From AP-15 sp963775875 (GTDB lineage: Bacteria; Pseudomonadota; Alphaproteobacteria; ATCC43930; CGMCC-115725), in the NCBI GenBank assembly GCA_963775875.1, contig CAVZKP010000026.1, positions 124,001-188,000 of the forward strand: a stretch of 64,000 bases of DNA, given 5' to 3'. Positions 16,899 to 25,431 of this stretch are shown piece after piece (the stretch's first letter is position 1; each line of letters opens with the position of its first letter). Made by a program: the position numbers and the translations under genes. The notes beneath the pieces are model-generated. The model searched no databases and was not told the origin of the DNA. It saw only the letters and a list, made by a program, of their open reading frames with translations.

Positions 16899-17297
16899 CT
16901 ACGAGGATTTGCCGGCGGGCTTGACGACGATCCTGCCGACCATCATCGGGTGGAAGGTGCAGCGATAGACGTATTGGCCCGGCGCCGCGAAGGTGTAGGA
17001 AAAGGTGTCCTTGGTATCGAGCGCGGCCGAGTGGAACGCCCGGTTCGTTTCGGTCACCGTATGCGGCGTCGTGTCGTCGTTGGTCCAGGTCACCGTCGTC
17101 CCGGCGGTGACGCTCAGCGTCTGCGGCTGAAATTGAAAGTTGTGGATCTCGATGGCGGCCGAGTTGGCCGCTTCCTTGACCACCGCCTCTTTGGCCGGCG
17201 CTTCGGACGTGGCAGCGGCGAGCAGCGCGCCCGCCGCGAAAGCGCCGAACAGCAGATGGCGCCGCCGCCGCGGCGGCTGGGTTCGGGTCGCAAACAT
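16899..17297 (-). CDS. Periplasmic cupredoxin (plastocyanin/azurin-like)
   Basis: A 132-residue exported copper protein. The N-terminus is an Arg-rich signal (RTQPPRRRRHLLFGAFAAGA, possibly Tat). The cupredoxin fold follows: IEIHNFQFQPQTLSVTAGTTVTWTNDD, then the copper ligands His in PHTVTE and C-x(3)H-P-x-M in YVYRCTFHPMMVG. The type 1 copper set (His, Cys, His, Met) is therefore complete. A GGAAGAG ribosome-binding site precedes ATG 17297. It is 11 bp behind the metallophosphoesterase gene and surely cotranscribed with it. Likely an electron carrier or copper-storage protein in the periplasm; partner unknown. Confidence 0.87.
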   Translation of the reverse strand: MFATRTQPPRRRRHLLFGAFAAGALLAAATSEAPAKEAVVKEAANSAAIEIHNFQFQPQTLSVTAGTTVTWTNDDTTPHTVTETNRAFHSAALDTKDTFSYTFAAPGQYVYRCTFHPMMVGRIVVKPAGKSS

Positions 17298-17308
17298 GGC
17301 TCTTCCTT

Positions 17309-18280
17309 TCACGCGACGAGCGGGCTGTCGATCAGGGCCGGAGCGCCCTTGCTGGCGACGTAATCGACCGTCCTGATGCCGAGGTATTTGTGCAGGTCGG
17401 CGGCCGGCACCTGCATCGGCCCGGGAGCGGGCGCGGTCCCCGGCGCCGGCTGCGGAAACGCGGTCGACGCCGCGGTATGAAAGGTGATGTTGCCCTCGAC
17501 CTTCTGGATGATCTGGTGGATGTGGCCGTTCAACACGGTCACCGAGCCGAAACGCTTCAGATAGCCGAGCGCGCGGCCGGCATCCTGGGTGCCCCAACCC
17601 CATTGCGGGTAGATCGTCCACATCGGCAGATGGGCGAGGACGACGATCGGTGTGCTTGCCGACCGCCCGGCGACGTCCTTTTCCAGCCATTCGAGCTGCT
17701 CGTCGCCCAACGTGGCGAGCCCGGCCGATTTGAACCCGGGCTGGAAATTGAAGACGTTGATCAGCGCGACGAAATGCACGCCGGCGACATCGAAACTGTA
17801 CCAGCCCTGGCCCTGCGTATTCTTGCCGTAGCGCGCGAGATAGGCTTTGCCATTATCGGCATCGGCCACGTCGTGCTCGCCGGGAATGTAAAAAACCTGC
17901 TTGTTGGCGGCCTTGATCATCTGATCGGCGGCGTCCCACTGCTCCTCCTTGGAGAGATGGCTGATATCGCCGGTATGGACCAGAAAGGCTGGCTGGGCCG
18001 GCATCGCCTTGATCTTGGCGATCGCCTCGCCGAGCGTCGCGGTCGGGTCGGGGTTTGGCGGCAGGTGAAAGCCGATATGGCTGTCGCTGATCTGGACAAA
18101 GGTCAGACCGCCCTGCGCCGCCTCGGCCGCGGCGGCCGAGCCGACCAGCCCGAGCGTGCGCGGCACCCCGCCGGCCAGGCTCCAGACGACCCCGGTACCG
18201 GCCCAGCTCATGCACTTCAACAGGCCACGGCGGTTGATGCCCGCGCGGCCTGACGGCTTGCTATCGTCACGATCGGCCAT
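17309..18280 (-). CDS. Tat-exported metallophosphoesterase
   Basis: A 323-residue calcineurin-like phosphoesterase. A twin-arginine signal (NRRGLLKCMSWAGTGVV, then a hydrophobic run to AAAEAA) directs it to the periplasm folded with its metals. The five metal-binding blocks are visible: ISDSHIGFH (D-x-H), HTGDISH (GD), PGEHDVAD (G-N-H-D block with E for N), VLAHLPMW and NGHIHQ. GEHD in place of GNHD is seen in a subgroup of these enzymes. ATG 18280 has an AGGAGAG site. It leads an operon with the cupredoxin (11-bp gap). Substrate may be a phosphomonoester or phosphodiester; no phosphate-transport genes are close. Confidence 0.88.
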   Translation of the reverse strand: MADRDDSKPSGRAGINRRGLLKCMSWAGTGVVWSLAGGVPRTLGLVGSAAAAEAAQGGLTFVQISDSHIGFHLPPNPDPTATLGEAIAKIKAMPAQPAFLVHTGDISHLSKEEQWDAADQMIKAANKQVFYIPGEHDVADADNGKAYLARYGKNTQGQGWYSFDVAGVHFVALINVFNFQPGFKSAGLATLGDEQLEWLEKDVAGRSASTPIVVLAHLPMWTIYPQWGWGTQDAGRALGYLKRFGSVTVLNGHIHQIIQKVEGNITFHTAASTAFPQPAPGTAPAPGPMQVPAADLHKYLGIRTVDYVASKGAPALIDSPLVA

Positions 18281-18463
18281 TTCTCTCTCCTGGATGGCGT
18301 AGAGGTTGCGCCGATCCAGACCGGGGGTTAGCCGGGTTTATTCCGCGCCGGCATCGCCACCGCGTCCTCGGCCGCTTTACCGCCGGGCCGAACCGGCAAT
18401 TCCCGCTTGCGCGCCGGCGACTGGCGACCGTATCTGCTCGGGTTTCCGCGGAGGAGATCGGAG

Positions 18464-18805
18464 ATGCGATACTTGCTGGTGCTGTCGGCGGTGCTGGTCT
18501 TCGCGGGCTGCTCCTCGGGGTCGAGCCATTCGGCGACCCTGATCCTCGACGACCCGACCTGGGACCGGGTCAATGTCCAGGCGGTGATCACCAAAAGCAG
18601 CGATTGCGACGACCGGCAGAACGGCTACGTCGCCACCAAAGATTTCGTCATGACCAAAGGGCGCACCCACGATGTCGTCGCGCCGAACGCCGAAACCATT
18701 TGCTGGCGCCACGATCGCGATCCCAACAATCCGGTCGCCGGCGACTGGTCGGAATGGAGCCGCGCCACCCTGTTCCCAGGCCAGACCACCGAGACCGACC
18801 TATAA
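18464..18805 (+). CDS. Putative lipoprotein, hypothetical
   Basis: A 113-residue protein with a lipoprotein signal (MRYLLVLSAVLVFAGC). The mature domain has DDPTWDRVNVQAVITKSSDC and ends WSRATLFPGQTTETD, with three further cysteines. It resembles small uncharacterised alphaproteobacterial lipoproteins but I cannot name a family. The start at 18464 is supported by GAGGAGA 7 bp upstream; the longer in-frame ATG at 18407 would add a non-signal N-terminus. It diverges from the metallophosphoesterase gene (183 bp between the starts). Confidence 0.75.
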   Translation: MRYLLVLSAVLVFAGCSSGSSHSATLILDDPTWDRVNVQAVITKSSDCDDRQNGYVATKDFVMTKGRTHDVVAPNAETICWRHDRDPNNPVAGDWSEWSRATLFPGQTTETDL

Positions 18806-18831
18806 AAACCGCGGGCCTCTAAACCTCGGGC

Positions 18832-19746
18832 CTACGGATCGCCGGGGCGACGGGCAGCAGCGAGGGCCGGAGCGCGCCGCCGCAGCCGCAGTTGCTCGGC
18901 CAGCACCAGCAACAGCGCCGCCCCGATCAGCGCCATCGCCGCGATATCATGCGGGTGAAGGGTTTCGCCGGCGAGCCACACGCTCGCCGCAACGGCGACG
19001 CAGGGGGTGATCAGGGTGCCGATCCCGGCGGCGCCGGCGGGCAGCAGCGCGACGACCCGAAACCACAGAAAATAGGCGAGGCCGTTGCCGACCACGCCGA
19101 GAAACAGGACCGCGCTCCATTCTCTGACGCCGGCTCGCGCCAGATCCGGCGGGAAGCTCGCAACGGCCCAGATCACAACGATCGGGAGGGTGCCGATCAC
19201 CAATTGCCACAGCACCACGACCGCGGCGTCCGCCCGCCACACCCGCCGCTTCAGCCACACCGTGCCGAGGCCGTACGACATCGCCGCCACCAGGGTGACC
19301 AGGGCGCCGAGCGGGGCATCGCGCAGCTCCGGCAGATTTTGCGACATCAGCGCGACCACGGCGCCGCCGCCAAAGGCGAGGGCCACGGCGCGGTTGACCG
19401 TCACCCTCTCGTGCAGCACCAGCCGCGCGAACAGGGTGGCCCAGATCGGCATCGTGTAGACCAGCACCGAGGTCCGCCCCGGGCCTAGCAGATAGACTCC
19501 GACGGTAAAGGAGATCGGCAGCACCGTCATGTTCAACAATGCCGCCACGATCAGATCCGGCCATGCCGCGCGCTCGACCGCGAGCGATCGGCGCAATGCC
19601 GCCGCCTGGACCAGCATGGCGCACGCGCCCAAGGTCTGGATCAGGCAGCGCAAGGTCAGCACGTCGAACCCGCCGAGCGCCACCGCGGTGATCGGGTAGG
19701 ACACGCCCCAGACGAGCCCGACGATGCCCAGCAGAATAAACGGCAT
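18832..19746 (-). CDS. DMT-superfamily EamA transporter
   Basis: A 304-residue inner-membrane protein with ten predicted helices arranged as two EamA repeats. Typical stretches are LVWGVSYPITAVAL in helix 1, TSVLVYTMPIWATLFARLVLHERVT at the end of the first repeat (helix 4 and the E-R-V/L-T loop), and TLITPCVAVAASVWLAGETLHPHDIAAMALIGAALLLV at the end of the second. ATG 19746 with GGGAG upstream gives the usual short cytoplasmic start; a longer Arg-rich extension to 19836 is unlikely. Family members export metabolites or amino acids. Convergent with the lipoprotein gene. Confidence 0.88.
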   Translation of the reverse strand: MPFILLGIVGLVWGVSYPITAVALGGFDVLTLRCLIQTLGACAMLVQAAALRRSLAVERAAWPDLIVAALLNMTVLPISFTVGVYLLGPGRTSVLVYTMPIWATLFARLVLHERVTVNRAVALAFGGGAVVALMSQNLPELRDAPLGALVTLVAAMSYGLGTVWLKRRVWRADAAVVVLWQLVIGTLPIVVIWAVASFPPDLARAGVREWSAVLFLGVVGNGLAYFLWFRVVALLPAGAAGIGTLITPCVAVAASVWLAGETLHPHDIAAMALIGAALLLVLAEQLRLRRRAPALAAARRPGDP

Positions 19747-19911
19747 GCGCTCCCATCTTCGGCCGCGGCGGGGCCAGTCTCGCCGGGCGGCAGAGCGCGG
19801 GCAACGGCGGCGGCAACCCGGCGGACGGTGCGCCATGACAGACCGCCGGCCAGCCGTTATGGTTGATCCTCAAGTTAAAGCCGTCCAGACCTCACCCGGA
19901 AAGGATTTCTG

Positions 19912-20634
19912 ATGCTCGACCTGCATTTTTGGCCGACGCCGAACGGCAAGAAGGTCACGATCCTGCTCGAGGAATTGGGGCTCAAATACAATCTGGTGCC
20001 GTGCAACATCGGACGCGGCGACCAGTTCAAGCCCGATTTTCTGAAGATCAACCCGAACCACCGCATGCCGGTCCTGGTCGACCATGAGCCGAAGGGTGGC
20101 GGAGCGCCGATCAGCGTCTTCGAATCGGGCGCGATCATGATGTACCTCGCCGAGAAGGAGGGCCGCTTTTTCCCGCAGGATCTGCGCGGCCGGTACGAGG
20201 TCACCCAATGGGTCATCTGGCAGATGGCCAATCAGGGGCCAAAGCTCGGCGAGTGCGGCCATTTCCGCCGCGCCGGCCCCGAGGCCGGCGATCTGACCTA
20301 TGCGATCCGCCGCTTCACCGACGAGGCCAACCGGCTCTACGGGGTCATGAACAACCGCCTCTACGACCGCAAATATCTGGCCGGCGACCAGTACACGATC
20401 GCCGACATGATCGCCTACCCGTGGACCGTCAATGCCGAGGCCCAGGGCCAGGACATCGGCGAGTTCAAGCATTTCAAGCGCTGGTTCGACGAGCTCGGCA
20501 ACCGCCCGGCGGTCAAGCGCGGCATGGACACCGGCAACAATTTGCGGGTCGACCCGGCCACCCTGACCGCAGCGGAGCGCGAGCAGATGCGCAAAATCAT
20601 GTACAACCAGCGCGCGATTCCGGCGCCGGCGTAA
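19912..20634 (+). CDS. Glutathione S-transferase, YghU/Nu-like
   Basis: A 240-residue GST. The N-terminal thioredoxin fold starts MLDLHFWPTPNGKKVTILLEE, with the TPNGxK motif of the YghU/YfcG (Nu) group, then NPNHRMPVLVDHE (cis-Pro) and FESGAIMMYLAEK (glutathione gamma-glutamyl contact). The all-alpha domain has the N-capping box YTIADMIAYPW. A GGAAAGGA ribosome-binding site precedes ATG 19912. It is the first gene of a four-gene plus-strand run (GST, CoA transferase, GST, CoA transferase), so a role in catabolism of a glutathione adduct is more likely here than general detoxification. YghU-type enzymes also have disulfide reductase activity. Confidence 0.9.
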   Translation: MLDLHFWPTPNGKKVTILLEELGLKYNLVPCNIGRGDQFKPDFLKINPNHRMPVLVDHEPKGGGAPISVFESGAIMMYLAEKEGRFFPQDLRGRYEVTQWVIWQMANQGPKLGECGHFRRAGPEAGDLTYAIRRFTDEANRLYGVMNNRLYDRKYLAGDQYTIADMIAYPWTVNAEAQGQDIGEFKHFKRWFDELGNRPAVKRGMDTGNNLRVDPATLTAAEREQMRKIMYNQRAIPAPA

Positions 20635-20808
20635 ATTCCGGGGCTTGCGCGTAGCGGCGGCTGACGGCCCCATCGGCCCTAGCCGGTCCCGGCGATCCGC
20701 GGCTTGTTGCGTTATCGCGGGTCGCCGCCCGGGCGTCGAACGGTTTCCGCGGTCGCACCGGGCGCGCTATAGTGATCGCCGATGTCTTTTCGGGAGGAGT
20801 GGCGAGCG

Positions 20809-22041
20809 ATGGCAGCAATTGAGGGTGCGGAGCTGGATTGCCTCGATGGCGTCCGGGTCGTCGATTTTACCCAGTTCGAGGCGGGACCGTCCTGCACCGA
20901 GTTGCTCGCCTGGCTCGGCGCCGAGGTGGTCAAGATCGAGAACCCGAAGACCGGCGATCCCGGCAGGCGGCTGCGGCCCGGGCATCCGGACGATGATCCC
21001 TGGTATTTTCACCAGTTCAACGCCAACAAGAAATCGCTGACCTTGAACCTCAAATCGCCGCGCGGGCTCGAAATCGTCAAGGAGATGCTGAAAAAGGCCG
21101 ACATCACCATCGAGAACATGGCGCCCGGCACGATCGAGCGGCTGGGGCTCGGCTATGACGTCGTCAAACAGCTCAACCCCGGCATCATCTATTGCCAGGT
21201 CAAGGGCTTTGGCGAAGGCAGCCCGTACGAAAAGAACCTGGCCTTCGACATGATCGCGCAGGCCGCGGGCGGCCCGATCAGCGTCACCGGCGATGCCGAC
21301 CGTCCGCCGGTCAAGCCTGGCCCGTCCTTCGGCGATACCGGCACCGGCATGCTGATGGCGATCAGCATCCTCGCCGCGCTGCGCCAGCGCGACCGCACCG
21401 GCAAGGGCCGCCGGCTGCAGGTGGCGATGCAGGACGCGATGGTCCATTACATGCGGGTCCCGTTCTCGCGCACCCAGCTGAGCGGCAAGGCCCAGCTGCG
21501 CGGCGGCAGCAGCCGGTCGAGCGCGCTGCTCGCGCCCTCGGCGCTCTACCCGTGCAAGCCCGGCGGGCCGAACGATTACGTCTACGTTTTCACCAGCCGG
21601 GCCAACCCCGAGCATTGGACCCGCCTCCTAAAGGTGATCGGCCGCGAGGATCTGCTCGGCGATCCGCGCTACGACACCGGGCCGGCCCGCGGCCAGCGCG
21701 TTGACGAGGTCGACGAAATCATCGCCACCTGGACTCGCCAGCACACCAAGGAGGAGGCGATGAAGATCATCGGCGCCGCCGGGGTGCCGGCCGGCGCCGT
21801 GTTCGACACGCTGGAACTGTTGAACGACCCTTCGCTTGCCGAGCGCGCGATCATGCAGAAGATCGAGCATCCGACGACCGGCAAGCTGACGGTTCCGGCC
21901 TGGCCGGTGCGCTTCGACGGCGCCCCGCCCAAGGTCAAGCCGTCACCGCTATTGGGCCAGCACAACGCTGAGGTCCTGCAACAATGGCTCGGCATTGGCG
22001 CCGCCGAGGTCGAGGCGCTGCACAGCGAAGGCATCGTCTGA
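20809..22041 (+). CDS. CaiB/BaiF (family III) CoA transferase, copy 1
   Basis: A 410-residue family III acyl-CoA transferase. The N-terminal block is LDGVRVVDFTQFEAGPSCTELL, then KIENPKTGDPGR, and NANKKSLTLNLKSPRG; the catalytic aspartate lies in GDTGTGM (Asp about 176), as in formyl-CoA transferase. ATG 20809 is chosen because GGGAGGAG lies 9 bp upstream; the ATG at 20782 would place that site inside the gene. The first pair partner is the GST at 19912. A paralogue at 22914 shares long identical stretches (GVPAGAVFD, WPVRFDGAP, RQHTKEEAM), indicating local duplication. Donor and acceptor acids are unknown. Confidence 0.9.
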   Translation: MAAIEGAELDCLDGVRVVDFTQFEAGPSCTELLAWLGAEVVKIENPKTGDPGRRLRPGHPDDDPWYFHQFNANKKSLTLNLKSPRGLEIVKEMLKKADITIENMAPGTIERLGLGYDVVKQLNPGIIYCQVKGFGEGSPYEKNLAFDMIAQAAGGPISVTGDADRPPVKPGPSFGDTGTGMLMAISILAALRQRDRTGKGRRLQVAMQDAMVHYMRVPFSRTQLSGKAQLRGGSSRSSALLAPSALYPCKPGGPNDYVYVFTSRANPEHWTRLLKVIGREDLLGDPRYDTGPARGQRVDEVDEIIATWTRQHTKEEAMKIIGAAGVPAGAVFDTLELLNDPSLAERAIMQKIEHPTTGKLTVPAWPVRFDGAPPKVKPSPLLGQHNAEVLQQWLGIGAAEVEALHSEGIV

Positions 22042-22045
22042 GTGC

Positions 22046-22126
22046 GTCATTGCGAGCGCAGCGAAGCAATCTCGCGCCGATTGCTGCTTACCGGGTTTGC
22101 TGCGTTGCTTCGCTCCTCGCAATGAC
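22046..22126. repeat. Intergenic inverted repeat, family B
   Basis: An imperfect long hairpin between the first CoA transferase and the second GST. The arms are GTCATTGCGAG plus AGCGAAGCAA on the left and TTGCTTCGCT plus CTCGCAATGAC on the right (22046-22056 pairs with 22116-22126). This is a widespread proteobacterial intergenic element. It starts 4 bp after the upstream stop codon and could act as a 3' mRNA stabiliser. Confidence 0.8.
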
Positions 22127-22162
22127 AAGATCAATTGACTTATCCCCGCGAGGAGACCCGCG

Positions 22163-22783
22163 ATGAAGCTCTATTACGCCCCCGGCGCCTGCTCGATCGG
22201 CATTCACGTGCTCCTCGAGGAGATCGGCAAGCCCTACCAGGCCGAGATCGTCAATTTTCGCGATGGCGCGCAGTACAAGCCGCCCTTTACCGGCCTCAAC
22301 CCGAAATCCAAGGTGCCGACCCTCGAGCGCGACGACGGCTCGATCCTGACCGAGTTCCCGGTCATCGCCTTTTGGCTTGGGATGCAGAACCCGGAAGCCA
22401 ACCTGATCCCCAAGGACAGCGAGACGATGATCCGGGCGGCAGAGGCGATGGAGTACATCGTCGGCACGATCCACAGCCAAGGCTTCACCCGGCTTTTCCG
22501 TACCGAGCGCTTCGCGCCCTCGGCCGCCGACCACGACAAGGTCAAGGCGCAGGGCCGGGAAAATATCGACAAGGGCTTTGCCGTCGTCGACAAGGCGCTC
22601 GAAGGCAAGAACTATCTCGGCGGCAATGACCTGTCGATCGCCGATGCGGCGCTGTTCTACGTGGAGTTCTGGGGCGCCAAGCGGGTCGGCCTGCAACTGC
22701 CGAAAAATTGCGCGGCGCATTTCGAGCGGATGATGGCCCGCCCGGCGGTGCAGCGCGCCTTGCAGCAAGAGGGGATGAACTGA
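22163..22783 (+). CDS. Glutathione S-transferase, beta-class-like
   Basis: A 206-residue GST beginning MKLYYAPGACSIGIHVLLEE, the N-terminal signature of bacterial beta-class enzymes, with Cys10 able to form the mixed disulfide with glutathione. The cis-proline region is NPKSKVPTLERDDG and the gamma-Glu contact block is LTEFPVIAFWLG. The helical domain has GGNDLSIADAALFY. A GAGGAGA site precedes ATG 22163. It is the second GST in the run and belongs to a different class from the one at 19912, so the repeated module is not a simple tandem duplication of both genes. Confidence 0.88.
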   Translation: MKLYYAPGACSIGIHVLLEEIGKPYQAEIVNFRDGAQYKPPFTGLNPKSKVPTLERDDGSILTEFPVIAFWLGMQNPEANLIPKDSETMIRAAEAMEYIVGTIHSQGFTRLFRTERFAPSAADHDKVKAQGRENIDKGFAVVDKALEGKNYLGGNDLSIADAALFYVEFWGAKRVGLQLPKNCAAHFERMMARPAVQRALQQEGMN

Positions 22784-22791
22784 GCTTTCAT

Positions 22792-22878
22792 CACCCTCAC
22801 CCACCCAGTCCTGCGGTCTGGCCCCCCTCTCCCGCATCGCGGGAGAGGGTGCCGAGCGCAGCGAGGCGGGTGAGGGTG
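22792..22878. repeat. Intergenic inverted repeat, family C copy 1
   Basis: A two-level hairpin: outer arms CACCCTCACC and GGGTGAGGGTG, inner arms CCCTCTCCCGC-atc-GCGGGAGAGGG (about 22825-22849). A second copy of the same element is at 46211-46301. It lies between GST 22163-22783 and the second CoA transferase. Confidence 0.8.
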
Positions 22879-22913
22879 CCGCCCTCGGCTTAATTTCTAA
22901 AGGAGTGACCGAC

Positions 22914-24113
22914 ATGGATGGCACGACCGTAGCGCCGAACTGTCTCGCCGGCATCAAGGTCCTCGACCTGACCCAGTTCGAGGCCGGCACCACCTGCACC
23001 GAGGCGCTCGCCTGGATGGGCGCCGATGTCGTCAAGGTGGAAAACCCCGATGGCGGGGAGGCCGGCCGCCGCGGCGTCGCCGACCCCTATTACTTCATGA
23101 TCTACAACGCCAACAAACGGTCGATCACGGTCAACCTCAAATCCGAGCGCGGGCTGGCCTTGGTCAAGGACCTGGCCCGGAAGGCCGATGTCTTTACCGA
23201 GAATTTCGGTCCCGGCGTGGTCGAGCGGCTGGGTCTCGGCTATGATGTGGTCAGCGGCTTGAACCCGCGCATCATCTATGCCCAGGTCAAGGGCTTTGGC
23301 GCCGGCAGCCCCTATGAAAACGGACTGTGCTTTGATCCGATCGCCCAGGCCTGCGGCGGGGCGATGAGCATCACCGGCGAACCCGGCGGCAAGCCGTTGA
23401 AGCCCGGCCCGACGATCGGCGATACCGGCACCGGCATGCTGCTGGCGTTCAGCATTGTTGCCGCGCTCTATCAGCGCAACGTTACCGGCAAGGGCAGACA
23501 ATTGCAGGCGGCAATGCAGGATTCGGTCATGCATTACAGCCGCGGCATGTTCATCAGGCAGGCGCAGAGCGGCAAAGCGGCGCCGCGCCGTCCGGCGGGC
23601 GGCAACTGCCCCTCCGGCATCTACCCGTGCAAGCCCGAAGGCCCGAACGACTACGTCTATCTGCTGACCAGCCGCGCCAACCCGCAGCATTGGCCGCGCC
23701 TGTTGAAATTGATCGGCCGCGAAGACCTGCTGGGCGACGCGCGCTACGACAAGGCCTCGGCGCGGCTCGAGCGCGAGGCCGAGGTCGACGAGATCATCGC
23801 CCAGTGGACCCGCCAGCACACCAAAGAGGAGGCGATGGCGCTGATCAGCGGCGCCGGGGTGCCGGCGGGCGCGGTGTTCGATTCGATGGAATTGACCAAC
23901 GAGCCGACCTTCTGGCAGCGCGGCATTCTGCAGACGATGCACCACGGCGATTGGCAGATGCCGATGACCACTTGGCCGGTGCGCTTCGACGGCGCTCCGG
24001 CCCCGATCAAGCCAGCGCCGCTGCTCGGCGAGCACACCGCCGAAGCGCTCGGCGAGTGGCTCGGGCTGAGCCCCGGCGAGGTCGAGGCGTTGCGCGAGGA
24101 TGGCGTCGTCTGA
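22914..24113 (+). CDS. CaiB/BaiF (family III) CoA transferase, copy 2
   Basis: A 399-residue paralogue of the enzyme at 20809. It keeps all family blocks: LAGIKVLDLTQFEAGTTCTE, YNANKRSITVNLKSERG, the GDTGTGM catalytic aspartate (about residue 170), CPSGIYPCKPEGPNDYVY and C-terminal LLGEHTAEALGEWLGL. ATG 22914 sits 8 bp after AAAGGAG; the alternative GTG at 22905 overlaps that site. Differences from copy 1 cluster in the substrate side (for example FWQRGILQTMHHGDWQMPM), so the two probably accept different acyl groups. Hairpin repeats of two families lie in the gaps between the four genes, yet same-strand order suggests one functional set. Confidence 0.9.
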   Translation: MDGTTVAPNCLAGIKVLDLTQFEAGTTCTEALAWMGADVVKVENPDGGEAGRRGVADPYYFMIYNANKRSITVNLKSERGLALVKDLARKADVFTENFGPGVVERLGLGYDVVSGLNPRIIYAQVKGFGAGSPYENGLCFDPIAQACGGAMSITGEPGGKPLKPGPTIGDTGTGMLLAFSIVAALYQRNVTGKGRQLQAAMQDSVMHYSRGMFIRQAQSGKAAPRRPAGGNCPSGIYPCKPEGPNDYVYLLTSRANPQHWPRLLKLIGREDLLGDARYDKASARLEREAEVDEIIAQWTRQHTKEEAMALISGAGVPAGAVFDSMELTNEPTFWQRGILQTMHHGDWQMPMTTWPVRFDGAPAPIKPAPLLGEHTAEALGEWLGLSPGEVEALREDGVV

Positions 24114-24119
24114 ACCGCC

Positions 24120-24404
24120 TCAGCCGACCACTTCGTGCAGCGGCGGTTTGGCCCGCAAGGCGCGGCCGGCAACCGTTTCCCCGGCGAACCGGGCCGGGGC
24201 GGGGTCGCCGCCGCCGCCGAACTGGCGGGCGAACGCTTCGGCTTCGCCCGCTACCTTGAAGTCGATGCGGACCAGCACCTGCGCTCCGCAGTCATGCGTG
24301 GTGAAGCTGGATGGTTCGAAGCGCCGCTCGTCGAGCCACATCCGCATCGCCCCCATCAGCGCGAAAAGTCCCTCCGGCTGCAGCCGTATCTCCACGGTTC
24401 GCAT
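24120..24404 (-). CDS. Conserved hypothetical protein, 94 residues
   Basis: A small soluble protein starting MRTVEIRLQPEGLFALMGAM, with an R-M-W-L-D-E-R-R-F-E-P-S-S-F segment and the pair of beta-strand-like stretches around VLVRIDFKVAGEAEAFARQFGG. The composition is balanced and codon third positions are GC-rich, as in its neighbours, so I consider it real. A GGGGCGGGG stretch lies upstream of ATG 24404. Similar small proteins of unknown function occur in Alphaproteobacteria, but I assign no role. It converges on the second CoA transferase with 6 bp between the stops. Confidence 0.65.
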   Translation of the reverse strand: MRTVEIRLQPEGLFALMGAMRMWLDERRFEPSSFTTHDCGAQVLVRIDFKVAGEAEAFARQFGGGGDPAPARFAGETVAGRALRAKPPLHEVVG

Positions 24405-24541
24405 ATCCCCGCCCCGGGTGTTGAAACCGAACGGGAATGATAACAGGCGGCGGCAGCTCTTGTGCCGGCACCGGGTCGACGCTCACCTTTTTGCCACATG
24501 CCGCTCGGCGGTCCGCGGCGATCGGCGCCAACGCCCCCCTC

Positions 24542-25321
24542 TCAGCAGCGATCGGCGCCGGGCTCGCGGCGGTAATGGTAGCGATAGAGCTCCCGGAAGC
24601 CGAGTGCGTGGTACAGCGTGCCGGCGGCCCGGTTGCCGGCTTCGACTTCGAGGCAGGCGCCGCGGGCGCCTTGCTCCTCGGCCCAGGCCGCCAGGCTGGC
24701 AATAATCCGGCGGGCATAGCCGCGCCGCTGCCGGCCTGGATCGGTCACCACCAATTCGTAGCAGATCAGCCCGTCATGGATCGCGCCATAGGCGAGCGCG
24801 GCCGTGCCGCGATCGTCGGCGAGCGCGGCGAAGGCGGCGGGCACGGCGAGGCGGCCGACGATCTGGCGATAGAGGCCGGCATGCTCTTTGGTGTGGCGCT
24901 GCAACGCCGCCATCGCCGCGAACCATTGCCGCGTCGGCCGCGACAGCAGCTCCACCTCGGGGTCCTTTTCCGTGCGGATCGCGCCGAGCTCGCCATGGAG
25001 AACCAGCGATTCTCCCTCGCTGCCGTAGCCCAGCGCGTCGAGCCGCGCGCCGATCGCGGGTTCGATGATCGAAGGCAGGCGAAAGATCGTCGGCAGAGCG
25101 TGATACCGGTAGAGCGACTCGCAGCCATCGACCAACGCATCGGCATCCAGCTCGCCAACCTGGTCGCGAACCCTGAGCGGGTTGGCCGAATTGGCGCGGC
25201 GCGTCAGCCCGCCGCTAAATCGCAGCACCCAGCCGCCCAGCAGCGCCTGGCGCAGCGCCGGCCAGGCATTGAGGCAGGTTTCTTCGACCCGCCATAGGAG
25301 ATCCGAAGCCGTCGCCTTCAT
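24542..25321 (-). CDS. GNAT-family N-acetyltransferase
   Basis: A 259-residue protein. The N-terminal part (LLWRVEETCLNAWPALRQALLGGWVLRFSGGLTRRANSANPL) is the conserved start of a distinct GNAT subgroup with an added N-terminal domain. The C-terminal GNAT core has YELVVTDPGRQRRGYARRII (acetyl-CoA loop R-R-G-Y-A) and EVEAGNRAAGTLYHALGFREL. The ATG at 25321 gives the family N-terminus (MKATASDLLWRVEE); an in-frame ATG at 25387 would add 22 residues. Function unknown; relatives are annotated as acetyltransferases of small amines. It lies downstream of the quinone oxidoreductase gene on the same strand (110 bp). Confidence 0.83.
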   Translation of the reverse strand: MKATASDLLWRVEETCLNAWPALRQALLGGWVLRFSGGLTRRANSANPLRVRDQVGELDADALVDGCESLYRYHALPTIFRLPSIIEPAIGARLDALGYGSEGESLVLHGELGAIRTEKDPEVELLSRPTRQWFAAMAALQRHTKEHAGLYRQIVGRLAVPAAFAALADDRGTAALAYGAIHDGLICYELVVTDPGRQRRGYARRIIASLAAWAEEQGARGACLEVEAGNRAAGTLYHALGFRELYRYHYRREPGADRC

Positions 25322-25431
25322 AGGCCCGGCAATATCGATCCGCGCATCATGATCCCTCGTGGGTTGCGCGCCTGCCTCCATAGGCATTCCGGAAAGACGA
25401 GCCGCCCGGGCTCCCGACTTCGCCAGGCGGT

